Shown: positions 54,628-64,000 of the stretch, piece by piece
Numbering within the stretch: position 1 is the first letter of the stretch
Layout of the letters: every line of letters begins with the position of its first letter
Source of the DNA: Ruminococcus sp. FC2018
GTDB lineage: Bacteria > Bacillota > Clostridia > Oscillospirales > Ruminococcaceae
Length of the DNA: 64,000 nucleotides
Direction: 5' to 3'
Assembly (NCBI RefSeq): GCF_000621805.1
Contig: NZ_JHXH01000004.1
Span: 1 to 64,000, forward strand
Position numbers and translations under genes: made by a program
The notes under the pieces: model-generated
Told to the model about the DNA's origin: nothing
What the model saw: only the letters and a program-made list of their open reading frames with translations
Database searches by the model: none

Positions 54628-55848
54628 TCAGTGAGCAACTATGCTCAAAAGCACACCGGCTGCAACCGCAGAACCGATAACGCCGGCAACGTTTGGACCC
54701 ATAGCGTGCATGAGCAGGTAGTTTGTGGGCACTTCTTCCTGTCCCACCTTCTGGGATACTCTGGCTGCCATAGGAACGGCGGAAACTCCCGCAGAGCCAA
54801 TAAGGGGATTGACCTTACCATGCGTAAGAACGCACATAAGCTTACCGAGCAGTATTCCGCAGGCAGTTCCGATAGAAAATGCGATAACTCCCAGGATTAT
54901 GACCTTTGCAAAGGAAAGGGTCATAATAGTTTTTGCGGTTGTTGTTGCACCAACGGTAACTCCGAGGAATATTGTGATTATGTTCATAAGCTCATTCTGA
55001 GCAGTTTTAGCGATTCGGTCACACACGCCGCTTTCTTTCAGCAGATTGCCCATCATAAGCATACCTACCAGCGGAGCAGCTGACGGGATCATCAGAGCGA
55101 TAACAACTGTAACCAGTATAGGGAAAATAAGCTTTTCTGTCTTGGAAACAGGTCTGAGCTGTCCCATAACGATAGAACGTTCCTTCTTGGTGGTGAGCGC
55201 CCTCATTATAGGCGGCTGAATAATAGGCACAAGTGCCATATACGTATACGCCGCAAGGGCTATGGTACCCACTCCGATAGAGTCCGAATTTGAAAGAAGT
55301 TTAGACGAAACATAGATAGATGTAGGACCGTCTGCACCGCCGATGATCGCAATAGAACCGCACTCCGCAGCGCTCATTCCCAGGACTGCAGCACCCAGGA
55401 AGGTGAAGAAAATACCGCCCTGTGCAGCAGCTCCCAGCAGGAAGCTCTTGGGGTTTGCGATAAGAGGTCCGAAGTCGGTCATGGCGCCTATGCCAAGGAA
55501 TATCAAAGGCGGATAGATCTGTAGCTTTACGCCCATATACAAAATATCCAGCAGTCCGCCGTGCTGCAATATATTTCCGTAGTCTATGTAGTGGTCATTG
55601 TCCCCCACCGTCTGATAAACCCAGAATTCCGAGTGGTACATATCCGCACCGGGAAGGTTGGTAAGCAGCATACCAAAGGAGATAGGAAGCAGCAGAAGCG
55701 GCTCAAAGCCCTTCGCGATGGCAAGGTACATAAACAAAAAGGATATCAATATCATCACTATATTTTTCCAGCCGCCGTCAACGAAAAATCCGGCGACGCC
55801 CGAAGCTTTTGCAAGATCGGCAATAGTGCTCAAAAACTGATCTAACAT
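54628..55848 (-). CDS. oadB: Sodium-pumping decarboxylase subunit beta
   Basis: This 406-residue polytopic protein is the carboxybiotin-driven sodium channel part of oxaloacetate, methylmalonyl-CoA and glutaconyl-CoA decarboxylases. Family marks are GIGAMTDFGPLIANPKSFLL, GIFFTFLGAAVLGM, CGSIAIIGGADGPTSIYVSS (with the essential Asp of GGADGPT) and the end NYLLMHAMGPNVAGVIGSAV. It lies 35 bp after the gamma-type gene. The soluble partners in this window are at 28577-31800. Confidence 0.96.
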   Translation of the reverse strand: MLDQFLSTIADLAKASGVAGFFVDGGWKNIVMILISFLFMYLAIAKGFEPLLLLPISFGMLLTNLPGADMYHSEFWVYQTVGDNDHYIDYGNILQHGGLLDILYMGVKLQIYPPLIFLGIGAMTDFGPLIANPKSFLLGAAAQGGIFFTFLGAAVLGMSAAECGSIAIIGGADGPTSIYVSSKLLSNSDSIGVGTIALAAYTYMALVPIIQPPIMRALTTKKERSIVMGQLRPVSKTEKLIFPILVTVVIALMIPSAAPLVGMLMMGNLLKESGVCDRIAKTAQNELMNIITIFLGVTVGATTTAKTIMTLSFAKVIILGVIAFSIGTACGILLGKLMCVLTHGKVNPLIGSAGVSAVPMAARVSQKVGQEEVPTNYLLMHAMGPNVAGVIGSAVAAGVLLSIVAH

Positions 55849-55883
55849 TTCTCAAACTGTCCTTTCATTGAATTGGGTGTGGA

Positions 55884-56324
55884 TCAAAACGGTCTTGTAT
55901 TGTCTGCAAGTCCTGCAGCAGCCCATGGATCACGCTGGGCAACAGACCTTCTGACACTTTTGATGACAGGCTTTTTGCCGTTTTTAGCACATATAGCTGT
56001 CACCGCAGCGGCAATAACTGCCACGATCTCATCATCGATCCCGTCCTCAATTACCGGTCCGCTTTGCTTTGATTCAGCCTTCTGGGCAGGGGCAGCAGCC
56101 TGCTGTTGAGCCTTAGCCGCAGCCTTTTCCGCTTCCAGTTTTGCTTTTTTCTTCTCGTTTTTGCGTTTGAAAGCTGTTCCGTAAATGGAAACGAACAGCA
56201 CCAAAAGTATAAGTCCGATAAACACAACGCTCATGCCTGTGATGACCACCGAGGCAATATCCGTGCCTGAATAGTCATGACCGCTGAGCTTGCTTGCCAG
56301 CATCTGCACTGCTATATCCTGCAT
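55884..56324 (-). CDS. oadG: Sodium-pumping decarboxylase subunit gamma (OadG family)
   Basis: This 146-residue single-pass membrane protein couples the soluble and membrane parts of the pump. The membrane helix (VVITGMSVVFIGLILLVLFV) has the family's GMxVVF start. A charged Lys/Ala/Gln-rich stretch (75-115) follows, then a C-terminal segment (EIVAVIAAAVTAICAKNGKK) like other OadG proteins. The promoter is at 56393-56421, and it is the first gene of the two-gene pump operon. Confidence 0.88.
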   Translation of the reverse strand: MQDIAVQMLASKLSGHDYSGTDIASVVITGMSVVFIGLILLVLFVSIYGTAFKRKNEKKKAKLEAEKAAAKAQQQAAAPAQKAESKQSGPVIEDGIDDEIVAVIAAAVTAICAKNGKKPVIKSVRRSVAQRDPWAAAGLADNTRPF

Positions 56325-56392
56325 GACACTTCTCCTTTTATATAAATTATGTAATTTTAAAAATCACTTTAGCTTATACACCAGTTAAAACA

Positions 56393-56421
56393 ATTATACA
56401 CCAGTTTCTCAGATTTTACAA
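56393..56421 (-). promoter_or_regulatory. Promoter of the oadG-oadB operon
   Basis: On the minus strand TTGTAA (56416-56421) and TATAAT (56393-56398) have 17-bp spacing. Confidence 0.8.
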
Positions 56422-56513
56422 GTGTTTTTTCATCAATTTTTGCACAAAATTGTTAAGAAACTCACAATTATTTTCCCTTATATACAAAATAGCTGCCATA
56501 AGGGCGTTTGCTA

Positions 56514-56542
56514 TTGAAAACAAGGAAAAAATATGCTATACT
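56514..56542 (+). promoter_or_regulatory. Promoter of the mscS gene
   Basis: TTGAAA and TATACT have 17-bp spacing. Transcription would start near 56549, which rules out coding starts upstream of it. Confidence 0.8.
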
Positions 56543-56627
56543 GTATGCTGAAAAGACGCAAACATATAGTTATCCTTGTATGCAGATGAGCAGTAAAAGG
56601 TTACAGCTACGATACGGAAGTGATATT

Positions 56628-57425
56628 ATGCAGAAATTTTTTGACAGATTTGTGGACTATCTTCCCCACATTGTTGCGGCGTTGATAATCTACATCGGCG
56701 GCATGATCGCCATGAAAATAGTTATCAAGATAATGAACAAAGGGCTTAAGGTCAAGCGTGTTGACAAGACGCTGCACAAATTCGTTACATCTGTGGTCCA
56801 TGTTGCAATGATGATACTTATACTTGTGATGGTGCTTTCCGCACTTCAGGTATCCACAAGCTCCATTATCGCAGCTATCGGTGCGGCAGGTCTGGCGATC
56901 GGTCTGGCACTTCAAAACAGCCTTTCCAACGTTGCGGGCGGATTTATAATACTGCTGACAAAGACCTTTAAAATAGGCGATTTCATAAGCATAAACAACG
57001 TTGAAGGCTTTGTGGACTCCATATCCATATTGCAGACCACCATTCTGACCATGGAGAACAAGAGAGTCAGCATACCCAACAAAATGGTGACAGAGTCCAT
57101 TGTCATAAACTTTACCGCACAGCAAAAGCGCAGGCTTGAACTCAGATTCAACATTGCCTATGAGGACGACCACAAAAAGGCTATGTCGATAATCCTGGCT
57201 ATACTCAACACTCATCCTGATATTATCGATGTTCCCGATGAGCCTATGTGCGTTATGGAGGCACACGCCGACAGCTCCATTGTGCTTCTGATGAGGGCAT
57301 GGCTGCCAACGGAGAAATACTGGGCGACAAGGTACGATGTTATACAGAGAGTGAAGGAACAATTCGACCGGGAAGGCATCACCATCCCGTTCAACCAGGT
57401 AGATATGCACATAAAAAACAATTAG
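56628..57425 (+). CDS. MscS-family small-conductance mechanosensitive channel
   Basis: This 265-residue membrane channel opens on hypo-osmotic shock. Three helices are followed by the pore helix GAAGLAIGLALQNSLSNVAG, the Gly/Ala-rich TM3 typical of MscS. The cytoplasmic beta and alpha/beta domains include FKIGDFISINNVEGFVDSIS and SIPNKMVTESIVIN. ATG 56628 is chosen because it follows GGAAGTGAT and the promoter lies downstream of a longer in-frame start at 56508. It is monocistronic. Confidence 0.95.
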   Translation: MQKFFDRFVDYLPHIVAALIIYIGGMIAMKIVIKIMNKGLKVKRVDKTLHKFVTSVVHVAMMILILVMVLSALQVSTSSIIAAIGAAGLAIGLALQNSLSNVAGGFIILLTKTFKIGDFISINNVEGFVDSISILQTTILTMENKRVSIPNKMVTESIVINFTAQQKRRLELRFNIAYEDDHKKAMSIILAILNTHPDIIDVPDEPMCVMEAHADSSIVLLMRAWLPTEKYWATRYDVIQRVKEQFDREGITIPFNQVDMHIKNN

Positions 57426-57430
57426 CCCAC

Positions 57431-57463
57431 AAAAAAAGAGCCGCAGCAAATGCGGCTCTTTTC
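57431..57463 (+). terminator. Terminator shared by mscS and rplS
   Basis: AGAGCCGCA-GCAAA-TGCGGCTCT is followed by T, with an A-run before it, so it works for both convergent genes. Confidence 0.85.
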
Positions 57464-57476
57464 AGTTGTTGATAAA

Positions 57477-57818
57477 TTATACGCTCTCCTTGACCTTGGC
57501 AGCCTTACCAACTCTGTTACGCAGATAGTAAAGCTTAGCACGGCGAACTTTACCCTTTCTTACTACCTCTACCTTATCGACAGATGGTGAGTGAACAGGG
57601 AAAACTCTCTCGATGCCGCAGCCGTGAGCAACTCTTCTTACTGTGAAGGTCTCGCTGATGCCGCCGTGTTTCTTGGCGATAACAGTACCCTCAAATACCT
57701 GGATCCTGGACTTTTCGCCCTCAACGATCTTAACGTGTACCCTTACGGTATCACCGATGTTGAATGCAGGGATCTCTTTTCTCATGCTTGACTCAGAAAT
57801 AAGTTTTAAAGCGTCCAC
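57477..57818 (-). CDS. rplS: 50S ribosomal protein L19
   Basis: This 113-residue ribosomal protein lies at the 30S-50S interface. GTG 57818 is the start: AAGGAGG lies eight bases before it, and the resulting MDALKLISE start and length match other L19 proteins. A reading from ATG 57848 would place the ribosome site inside the gene. Family blocks are [20 protein letters not shown] and [21 protein letters not shown] structured leader and strong promoter lie upstream. Confidence 0.97.
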   Translation of the reverse strand: MDALKLISESSMRKEIPAFNIGDTVRVHVKIVEGEKSRIQVFEGTVIAKKHGGISETFTVRRVAHGCGIERVFPVHSPSVDKVEVVRKGKVRRAKLYYLRNRVGKAAKVKESV

Positions 57819-57977
57819 TTTAAATTCCTCCTTAATATTTTCAGACATTCATACACTTTATGGCGAAAACAAATTCCGCAAAGTCAGAGGACTATCCGCT
57901 TTAATGTCACCCCGAGGGGAGGCACTAACTCTCGTCACGAACAATTCCGAAGACTTATCCGAGACGGTATCAAATGC
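57819..57977 (-). promoter_or_regulatory. Leader RNA of rplS, possible L19 autoregulatory structure
   Basis: This is a leader of about 159 nt between the promoter and GTG start. It has hairpins such as CCCC-TC-GGGG (inside GTGCCTCCCCTCGGGGTGAC) and CGGATAAGTCTTCGG. L19 leader motifs that bind the protein are known in Firmicutes; whether this one fits the consensus was not tested. Confidence 0.5.
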
Positions 57978-57983
57978 TTGTAT

Positions 57984-58012
57984 ATTATACCACATTTGTC
58001 CTTGAATTTCAA
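57984..58012 (-). promoter_or_regulatory. Promoter of rplS
   Basis: On the minus strand TTGAAA (58007-58012) and TATAAT (57984-57989) have 17-bp spacing with a TGTGG extension. Confidence 0.85.
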
Positions 58013-58071
58013 CTGTGCATTTCGTAAAATATCGTGGTTTTTCTTACTCGTGATTTGTATTTATTGCACAA

Positions 58072-58665
58072 TCAGGAGACAAATGCGCTTATATAGCTTA
58101 TAAACATATACAGCAAAACGCACACAAGGGTAACGCTCATATGCCCGTTTACGGCACAAAGCACTGCAAGAACGGCAACAAGAAGGGCAAAGCACCCTTT
58201 TATCCATACCGCTCCCCTTCCGTTCAGGACAAGCTCAAGCATTTTTCCCCCGTCCAGATAACCCACAGGCAGCAGATTAAAGCCCCCGAGCAGCAGGTTG
58301 ACCTGTGCAAAAAAAGTCAGCTCCCCTTTTACCAGGCAGCTTGCAAATGCCAGCAGAAAGTTGACTCCGCAGCCGCTGGCAAGGATAAAAATATCCTTTT
58401 TAAACGAGTTCAGGCGCACAGGGGTGGTAAGTTTTATGCCTCCGCCGTAAAGGGTCAGCTCTCCCGGCTTGCAGCCGCAAAGCAGCATGGCAGCAATATG
58501 TCCGCACTCATGCAAAGCGCAGCAGGCAAGCATTACAAGCAATTTTCCTGAATTGCCCTCTCCCAGAAGGAAGCTCAGCGACAACACCGCAGGGAACGAA
58601 AAACAAAGCCGCAGCTTTACCCCTTTTATCTCACAGACAAACAAAAGCATCACCCCTGAAAGCAT
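58072..58665 (-). CDS. M50-family membrane metalloprotease (SpoIVFB-like)
   Basis: This 197-residue intramembrane protease has HECGH at 52-56 (ALHECGHIAAM) as the zinc site and LLPVGYLDGGK with the Asp ligand, with several membrane helices around them. The size and GGG-type loop (LTLYGGGIKL) resemble SpoIVFB/SpoIVFB-like proteases, which process membrane-bound sigma factors. The exact start is unsure: ATG 58665 or the ATG five codons later. It follows uvrA by 66 bp on the same strand and may be read from the uvrBA transcript. Confidence 0.85.
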   Translation of the reverse strand: MLSGVMLLFVCEIKGVKLRLCFSFPAVLSLSFLLGEGNSGKLLVMLACCALHECGHIAAMLLCGCKPGELTLYGGGIKLTTPVRLNSFKKDIFILASGCGVNFLLAFASCLVKGELTFFAQVNLLLGGFNLLPVGYLDGGKMLELVLNGRGAVWIKGCFALLVAVLAVLCAVNGHMSVTLVCVLLYMFISYISAFVS

Positions 58666-58731
58666 ATGCTCCCGGGGGCGTATGTTATTACACTTTCTTA
58701 ATAGTGTGTCTTACCGCATTTATATCCCTTT

Positions 58732-61563
58732 TTACTTTTTCAGCATTGGCACAAGGAACTGTCCGGTATAAGATTGCTTGCACTTTGCCACCTGCTCTGG
58801 TGTGCCTGTGCAGACGATATTTCCGCCGCCGTCGCCGCCCTCGGGACCCAGGTCGATGATATAGTCCGCTGTCTTTACAACATCAAGGTTATGCTCGATA
58901 ACAAGCACGGTATTGCCCGCATCCACAAGCTTTTCAAGCACCTCGAGCAGCCTGCTGACATCTGCGGTATGCAGACCTGTTGTCGGTTCGTCAAGGATAT
59001 AGATAGTCTTGCCGGTACTGCGCTTTGAAAGCTCTGCGGCAAGCTTTACCCTCTGGGCTTCACCGCCGGAGAGTGTGGTTGCAGGCTGACCGATTTTTAC
59101 GTAGCCCAGTCCCACCTCAAACAGCGTTTCCAGTTTACGCTTTATCTTGGAATGGTTCTCGAAAAATGACACTCCCTCTTCAATAGTCATTTCAAGGACA
59201 TCGTAAATATTCTTTCCCTTATATCGCACCTCCAGGGTCTCACGGTTATATCTCATTCCGCCGCAGACCTCACAGGGTACATATACATCAGGCAGAAAGT
59301 GCATCTCTATCTTTATTATGCCGTCGCCCTCGCAGGCTTCGCAGCGTCCGCCCTTGGTGTTAAAGGAAAATCTGCCTGCGGTATAACCTTTCATCTTGGC
59401 ATCGTTGGTATTTGCATAAAGCTCACGGATATCGTTGAACACACCTGTATATGTGGCAGGGTTTGAACGTGGTGTCCTGCCTATGGGTGACTGGTCAATA
59501 ACGATAGCCTTGTCAAGATGCTCAATGCCAAGCATTTTATCAAACTTGCCGGGAAATGTTTTTGCACGGTTGAGCTTTGCCGAAAGCTCTTTCTGTATTA
59601 TTGCGTTGACAAGAGATGATTTTCCGCTTCCGGACACACCTGTAACGCAGGTGAATGTACCAAGAGGGATCTTTACGTCTATGGCTTTAAGGTTGTTTTC
59701 CCGTGCTCCCAGCACTTCAAGGAACTTGCCGTTTCCTTTGCGCCTTTGAGCGGGAATCGGTATTTTCTTCTTTCCGCTGAGATACTGACCTGTTACAGAC
59801 TTTTCACAGTTCATTATATCCTCAACGGTGCCTGCTGCCACTATCTCTCCGCCGTGGACGCCTGCTCCCACGCCTACATCAACGATAAAATCCGCCGCAC
59901 GCATAGTATCCTCGTCGTGCTCAACGACTATTACGCTGTTTCCGATATCACGCAGACGCTTCAATGTGGCGATAAGCTTATCGTTGTCACGCTGGTGCAG
60001 ACCAATAGACGGCTCGTCCAGGATATACAGAACTCCAACCAGCGATGAGCCTATCTGCGTGGCAAGCCTTATGCGCTGGCTCTCTCCTCCCGAAAGGGTG
60101 CCGCTGGAACGTGAAAGGGTGAGATAATCAAGTCCTACGCTGGACAAAAAGCGCAGTCTGTCCTTTATTTCCTTTATGATGCGCTCGCCTATAAGCGTCT
60201 CTTTTTTCGTCAGCTCAAGTCCCTCAAAAAACTCAAGGCACTTTATTACGGACATAGAGGTAAGCTCATGGATATTTATCCCTCCAACGGTAACCGAAAG
60301 GCTTTCCTTTTTAAGCCTTTGACCGTGACACTCGGGACAAGGCTCGTCGGTCATGACGGTTTCGATATCCGCCTTTGAATACTCGCTTGCCGACTCTCTG
60401 TATCTTCTTTCAAGGTTGGGGATAATGCCCTCAAACGGACCTTCGTACTGGGCATTGTAGAAAAAGCTTCCCCCTCTGGTCAGCTTCAGCTTCTGCCCCT
60501 GGGTCCCGTAAAGGAAAATATCTATTGCGTCCTGCGGCAGGTCCTTAACAGGCACATCTAGTGAGATGTCGTACTGCTTTGAGATAGCCTCATAATACAT
60601 CATGGAAATCGACTTCTCGTCAAGGCTGTTCCAGCCGGAAGCTTTGATAGCTCCCTGTCTTATTGTAAGCTCTTTGTTTGGTATTATAAGGTCGGGGTTT
60701 ATTTTCTTGAACACCCCAAGACCTGTACACTTGGGACAGGCACCAAAGGGGTTGTTGAAGGAGAACATTCTCGGTGTGAGGTCCTCCATGGACACACCGT
60801 GCTCGGGGCAGGCGTAGTTCTGGGAAAACATCATTTCTTCACCGTCGATAACGTCGATTATCACCGTCCCCCCCGACATGGAGCAGACGGTTTCCAGGCT
60901 GTCGGTAAGGCGTGACTTGATGGAGTCCTTTATCACCAGTCTGTCAACGATTATCTCGATGTTATGCTTTTTATTCTTATCTATCTTTATCTCCTCGGTA
61001 AGCTCATAGGTTATCCCGTCCACCCTTGCTCTTACAAATCCCGATTTCATGCACCTTTCAAGTTCCTTGGTATGCTCGCCCTTCCTGCCTCTGACAATGG
61101 GGGCAAGCACCTGTATCTTGGTGCCCGGTTCAAGGGACATTACCTTATCCACTATCTGGTCTATGGTCTGGTGCTTTATCTCCCTGCCACAGACAGGACA
61201 ATGCGGCACGCCTATACGGGCGTACAAAAGACGAAGATAGTCATATATCTCCGTGACCGTTCCCACGGTGGAACGTGGGTTCTTTGAGGTGGTTTTCTGG
61301 TCAATGGATATTGCAGGAGAAAGCCCCTCTATGGTGTCCACATCCGGCTTGTCCATTTGTCCGAGAAACATTCTTGCATAGGAGGACAAAGACTCAACGT
61401 ACCGTCTTTGTCCGTCGGCATAAATGGTATCAAACGCCAGAGATGATTTGCCCGAGCCGGAAAGTCCGGTCATCACCACAAGCTTGTCCCTTGGAATGGT
61501 AACGTCTATATTTTTCAGGTTGTGCTCTCTTGCACCTTTGATAATTATTTCGTTTTTTGCCAT
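58732..61563 (-). CDS. uvrA: Excinuclease ABC subunit A
   Basis: This 943-residue DNA-damage sensor of nucleotide excision repair has two ABC ATPase units. Walker A motifs are GLSGSGKSS (near 35) and GVSGSGKSS (near 640). Zinc fingers include [17 protein letters not shown] (ACPKCTGLG), [10 protein letters not shown] and [20 protein letters not shown]. Signature and Walker B pairs are LSGGESQRI with [11 protein letters not shown] and [11 protein letters not shown] with [11 protein letters not shown]. The length is standard. It lies 20 bp after uvrB in the same operon. Confidence 0.98.
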   Translation of the reverse strand: MAKNEIIIKGAREHNLKNIDVTIPRDKLVVMTGLSGSGKSSLAFDTIYADGQRRYVESLSSYARMFLGQMDKPDVDTIEGLSPAISIDQKTTSKNPRSTVGTVTEIYDYLRLLYARIGVPHCPVCGREIKHQTIDQIVDKVMSLEPGTKIQVLAPIVRGRKGEHTKELERCMKSGFVRARVDGITYELTEEIKIDKNKKHNIEIIVDRLVIKDSIKSRLTDSLETVCSMSGGTVIIDVIDGEEMMFSQNYACPEHGVSMEDLTPRMFSFNNPFGACPKCTGLGVFKKINPDLIIPNKELTIRQGAIKASGWNSLDEKSISMMYYEAISKQYDISLDVPVKDLPQDAIDIFLYGTQGQKLKLTRGGSFFYNAQYEGPFEGIIPNLERRYRESASEYSKADIETVMTDEPCPECHGQRLKKESLSVTVGGINIHELTSMSVIKCLEFFEGLELTKKETLIGERIIKEIKDRLRFLSSVGLDYLTLSRSSGTLSGGESQRIRLATQIGSSLVGVLYILDEPSIGLHQRDNDKLIATLKRLRDIGNSVIVVEHDEDTMRAADFIVDVGVGAGVHGGEIVAAGTVEDIMNCEKSVTGQYLSGKKKIPIPAQRRKGNGKFLEVLGARENNLKAIDVKIPLGTFTCVTGVSGSGKSSLVNAIIQKELSAKLNRAKTFPGKFDKMLGIEHLDKAIVIDQSPIGRTPRSNPATYTGVFNDIRELYANTNDAKMKGYTAGRFSFNTKGGRCEACEGDGIIKIEMHFLPDVYVPCEVCGGMRYNRETLEVRYKGKNIYDVLEMTIEEGVSFFENHSKIKRKLETLFEVGLGYVKIGQPATTLSGGEAQRVKLAAELSKRSTGKTIYILDEPTTGLHTADVSRLLEVLEKLVDAGNTVLVIEHNLDVVKTADYIIDLGPEGGDGGGNIVCTGTPEQVAKCKQSYTGQFLVPMLKK

Positions 61564-61583
61564 AATAACCTTCCTGTTAACAA

Positions 61584-63554
61584 TTATTTGTCTTCTCCAC
61601 GCAGTTCCTTTATCTTGTCACGTAAAAATGCGGCGTGTTCAAAGTCAAGCAGCTTTGCGGCTTCCTTCATCTGCCGTGTGAGCTTGTCTATCAGCGCAAG
61701 GCGCTCCTGCTTGGACATCTTCAGACTCTGCCGTGTCTTATACTCAACGTCCTCCTTGGAGGATATCTCGATAACGTCCCTGATGTCCTTTATTATAGTC
61801 TTTGGCACAATGCCGTGAGCCTCATTGAAGGCAGCCTGAAGCTCACGTCTTCTCTGAGTCTCGGTGATAGCAGCTTCCATTGAGCGGGTGACAGTATCTG
61901 CGTACATTATGACCTGTCCGCCGGCATTTCGTGCTGCTCTGCCTATGGTCTGGATAAGGGCAGACTCGGAACGCAGAAAGCCCTCCTTATCTGCATCAAG
62001 TATAGCCACAAGCGACACCTCAGGCAGATCAAGACCCTCTCTGAGCAGGTTGATCCCCACAAGCACATCAAACTCACCGAGGCGCAGGTCTCTGATTATC
62101 TCCATACGCTCTATGGTATCTATCTCACTGTGCATATAGCGTACCTTTATATCAAAGCCTTTAAGATAATCGGTAAGGTCCTCCGCCATTTTCTTGGTCA
62201 GGGTTGTCACAAGCACTCTTTCATTTTTGTCAATGCGCTTGTTTATCTCGCTCATAAGGTCCTCGATCTGTCCTTCGATAGGCTTTACGATAACCTCCGG
62301 GTCAAGCAGTCCTGTGGGTCTTATTATCTGCTCCACGATCTGTCCCGACTTTTCCTTTTCAAAGGGTCCCGGGGTGGCAGAGACAAATATCGCCTGGTTT
62401 ATGCGCTCATAGAATTCGTCAAATTTCAGCGGTCGGTTGTCAAGTGCCGAGGGCAGTCTGAATCCGTAGTCTACCAGAGTCTGCTTGCGCTGTCTGTCAC
62501 CTGCATACATTGCCCGTATCTGGGGCAGGGAAACATGGGACTCGTCTATTATAACAAGGAAGTCCCGGGGAAGATAGTCAAGCAGTGTAAAGGGTGCAGT
62601 GCCGGCAGGTCTGCGCTCCAGCACACGTGAATAGTTTTCTATACCGCTGCAAAAGCCTATCTCCTCCAGCATCTCGATGTCATAGTTTGTGCGCTGGGCA
62701 ATACGCTCTGCTTCGATGAACATTTCGTTGTCCTTAAAATATTTAACACGCTCATCAAGCTCCTGCTTTATCTCGTGGATAGCATCCTGCATTTTATCCC
62801 TGCTTACAACATAGTGACTGGCAGGAAAGATCATGTAGTGCAGATAACTCCCGATCAGTTCCCCTGACACCACGTTTATCTCGCTGATGCGGTCTATCTC
62901 GTCACCGAAAAATTCCACTCTTACAGCTATATCTGTGGAGTTGGCAGGCATTATCTCAACGGTATCGCCTCTGACTCTGAACTTTGTTCTTGTAAAGTTT
63001 ATATCGTTTCGCTCGTACTGTATCCCCACCAGCTGTGCGATCAGCTGTTCACGGGAGATCTCCTGTCCTTTGCGTATAGATACCATCATGGACTTGTACT
63101 CCGAGGGGTCGCCCATTGAGTAGATACAGGAAACGCTGGCAACTATTATTACGTCCTTGCGCTCGGCAACAGCGGCGGTTGCAGAATGGCGCAGGCGGTC
63201 GATATCCTCGTTCACATCCGAGTCCTTTTCGATATACACATCCTTGCTGGGCACATACGCCTCAGGCTGATAGTAGTCATAGTAAGACACAAAGTACTCA
63301 ACGGAGTTGTTGGGGAAAAATTCCTTGAACTCGGAGCACAGCTGTGCGGCAAGTATTTTATTGTGGGCAAAAACCAGAGTGGGGCGGTTGACACGCTGGA
63401 TAACATTTGCCATGGTGAAGGTCTTTCCCGAGCCTGTTACTCCCATAAGTGTCTGTTCCTTCATTCCGCTTTCAAGACCTTTTACCAATGCGTCTACAGC
63501 CTCGGGCTGATCCCCGGCAAGCTTATAATCGCTGACAAGTTCAAAGTGATCCAT
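61584..63554 (-). CDS. uvrB: Excinuclease ABC subunit B
   Basis: This 656-residue helicase-like repair protein is loaded onto damage by UvrA. ATG 63554 follows AAAGGAG and gives the standard start [20 protein letters not shown]. Walker A is [10 protein letters not shown]. The damage-clamping beta-hairpin is [25 protein letters not shown] is the DExH box, and GRAARN is motif VI. The C-terminal UvrC-binding UVR motif is [21 protein letters not shown] LexA-like box overlaps its transcription start. Confidence 0.98.
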   Translation of the reverse strand: MDHFELVSDYKLAGDQPEAVDALVKGLESGMKEQTLMGVTGSGKTFTMANVIQRVNRPTLVFAHNKILAAQLCSEFKEFFPNNSVEYFVSYYDYYQPEAYVPSKDVYIEKDSDVNEDIDRLRHSATAAVAERKDVIIVASVSCIYSMGDPSEYKSMMVSIRKGQEISREQLIAQLVGIQYERNDINFTRTKFRVRGDTVEIMPANSTDIAVRVEFFGDEIDRISEINVVSGELIGSYLHYMIFPASHYVVSRDKMQDAIHEIKQELDERVKYFKDNEMFIEAERIAQRTNYDIEMLEEIGFCSGIENYSRVLERRPAGTAPFTLLDYLPRDFLVIIDESHVSLPQIRAMYAGDRQRKQTLVDYGFRLPSALDNRPLKFDEFYERINQAIFVSATPGPFEKEKSGQIVEQIIRPTGLLDPEVIVKPIEGQIEDLMSEINKRIDKNERVLVTTLTKKMAEDLTDYLKGFDIKVRYMHSEIDTIERMEIIRDLRLGEFDVLVGINLLREGLDLPEVSLVAILDADKEGFLRSESALIQTIGRAARNAGGQVIMYADTVTRSMEAAITETQRRRELQAAFNEAHGIVPKTIIKDIRDVIEISSKEDVEYKTRQSLKMSKQERLALIDKLTRQMKEAAKLLDFEHAAFLRDKIKELRGEDK

Positions 63555-63572
63555 AATAACTCCTTTTGTGCA

Positions 63573-63584
63573 TAACAAACGTTA
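63573..63584 (-). promoter_or_regulatory. LexA-like SOS box of uvrBA
   Basis: The dyad TAACGTTTGTTA (AAC-N4-GTT) covers the expected transcription start, seven bases after the -10. It is close to the Firmicute LexA consensus GAAC-N4-GTTC; the outer bases differ. Control of uvrBA by LexA is well known, which supports the call. Confidence 0.55.
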
Positions 63585-63590
63585 CACATA

Positions 63591-63619
63591 ATTATACTCC
63601 ATAATATTTTTAATGTAAA
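63591..63619 (-). promoter_or_regulatory. Promoter of uvrBA
   Basis: On the minus strand TTTACA (63614-63619) and TATAAT (63591-63596) have 17-bp spacing. Confidence 0.8.
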
Positions 63620-63670
63620 GACTTTTTTGATAAACTTTTCAACAGCACATTCCAACAAGTGCTGCGGCTC

Positions 63671-63699
63671 TTGAAAAACGGTAAAAAATGTGGTACAAT
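63671..63699 (+). promoter_or_regulatory. Promoter of the RluA-family gene
   Basis: TTGAAA and TACAAT have 17-bp spacing with a TGTGG extension. Confidence 0.75.
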
Positions 63700-63732
63700 C
63701 TTTGTTGACAACTCGTGAAAGGACAATGGGCT

Positions 63733-64000
63733 ATGCGTGAATTTGTGATAAACAAAAATGACAGCGGACAAAGGCTTGACAAATTCGTGACCAAGGCGGT
63801 GAAGGACCTGCCGCAAAGCCTGCTGTACAAATATATACGTCTAAAGCGCATAAAGCTTAACGGCAAACGCTGTGCCATTTCCGACAGGCTCAGAGAGGGT
63901 GACGTTTTACAGCTTTACATAAACGATGAGTTCTTTGAGGGCGACACGTCAAAGCCTGCCTTCCTCAAAGCCCCGGATGTACTGGACATTGTGTACGAGG
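63733..64000 (+). CDS. RluA-family pseudouridine synthase, 5' part
   Basis: Only the first 89 codons are in the window. They contain the S4-like RNA-binding domain of RluA/RluD-type enzymes (FVINKNDSGQRLDKFVTKAV, LLYKYIRLKRIKLNGKRCAI, LREGDVLQLYINDEFF). The catalytic domain with its HRLD motif would follow outside the window. ATG 63733 is preceded by AAAGGACA. Confidence 0.85.
   Translation, partial: MREFVINKNDSGQRLDKFVTKAVKDLPQSLLYKYIRLKRIKLNGKRCAISDRLREGDVLQLYINDEFFEGDTSKPAFLKAPDVLDIVYE

Noticed and set aside
1-64000. CRISPR arrays
   Set aside because: No run of regularly spaced identical repeats was seen; the only multi-copy elements are the recombinase-tail and tRNA-half repeats.

Overview
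The window looks like chromosome from an anaerobic, low-to-middle GC Firmicute of class Clostridia, most likely a gut Ruminococcus or close relative. This is inferred from the gene order of the ScpA/ScpB/DUF2953/GerW/DacF/RluB block, the sporulation-type GerW protein, the polyamine operon, the biotin-dependent decarboxylase genes and the strong AGGAGG ribosome sites. No rRNA is present to fix the taxon.

Positions 1 to about 20000 form a scarred accessory region. It opens with the right end of an IS3-family element (1-325). An HD hydrolase follows, then a cyclic-di-GMP response regulator with an HPt partner whose sensor kinase is broken and joined tail-to-tail to a Fic-antitoxin (VbhA) gene that has lost its toxin. 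Next come deleted remnants of an Nmad3-like protein and of an unidentified protein, and an intact large serine recombinase (5734-7308). Pieces of that recombinase and its terminator recur at 10507-10722, 17275-17484 and 18882-18911. They separate small cargo blocks: PhzF/GNAT/truncated SRAP/EamA (7885-10332), flavodoxin/aldo-keto reductase/NTF2-like/LysR stub/S41 peptidase/TetR pseudogene/iron alcohol dehydrogenase (10885-17150), and an antiporter under a fluoride riboswitch (17459-18861). The region closes with a GNAT gene and a tRNA-Leu(UAG) unit that carries two broken 5' tRNA halves.

From about 20000 to the end the DNA is mostly housekeeping. It holds a secreted SleB-like hydrolase, an S1-domain protein, rarA, a secreted SGNH hydrolase with a PIN-like nuclease and a YfcE-type phosphoesterase, DUF4317, and a carboxyltransferase/biotin-carrier/OadA-type operon (28577-31800). 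A seven-gene M50-scpA-scpB-DUF2953-gerW-dacF-rluB operon (31914-38106) follows, then rpmB, an LtaS-like sulfatase and a HAD phosphatase. A polyamine operon (42061-50362) encodes two alternative routes from putrescine to spermidine. Further on are a degenerate EIIA-Glc-like protein, an ABC-F ATPase, rpe, a YfbR-type nucleotidase, the OadB/OadG sodium-pump subunits (54628-56324, unlinked to the soluble subunits), MscS, rplS with a leader, an M50 protease, uvrBA under a LexA-like box, and the start of an RluA-family gene.

Most promoters found have TTGnnn and TATAAT boxes with 17-bp spacing, many with a TGTGG extension. No CRISPR array and no intact defence island was seen. The most unusual items are the recombinase-tail scars and fused gene stubs, the tRNA-half array, the fluoride-riboswitch antiporter, the dual spermidine pathway, the EIIA-like protein without its histidines, and the PIN protein with a duplicated C-terminal module.
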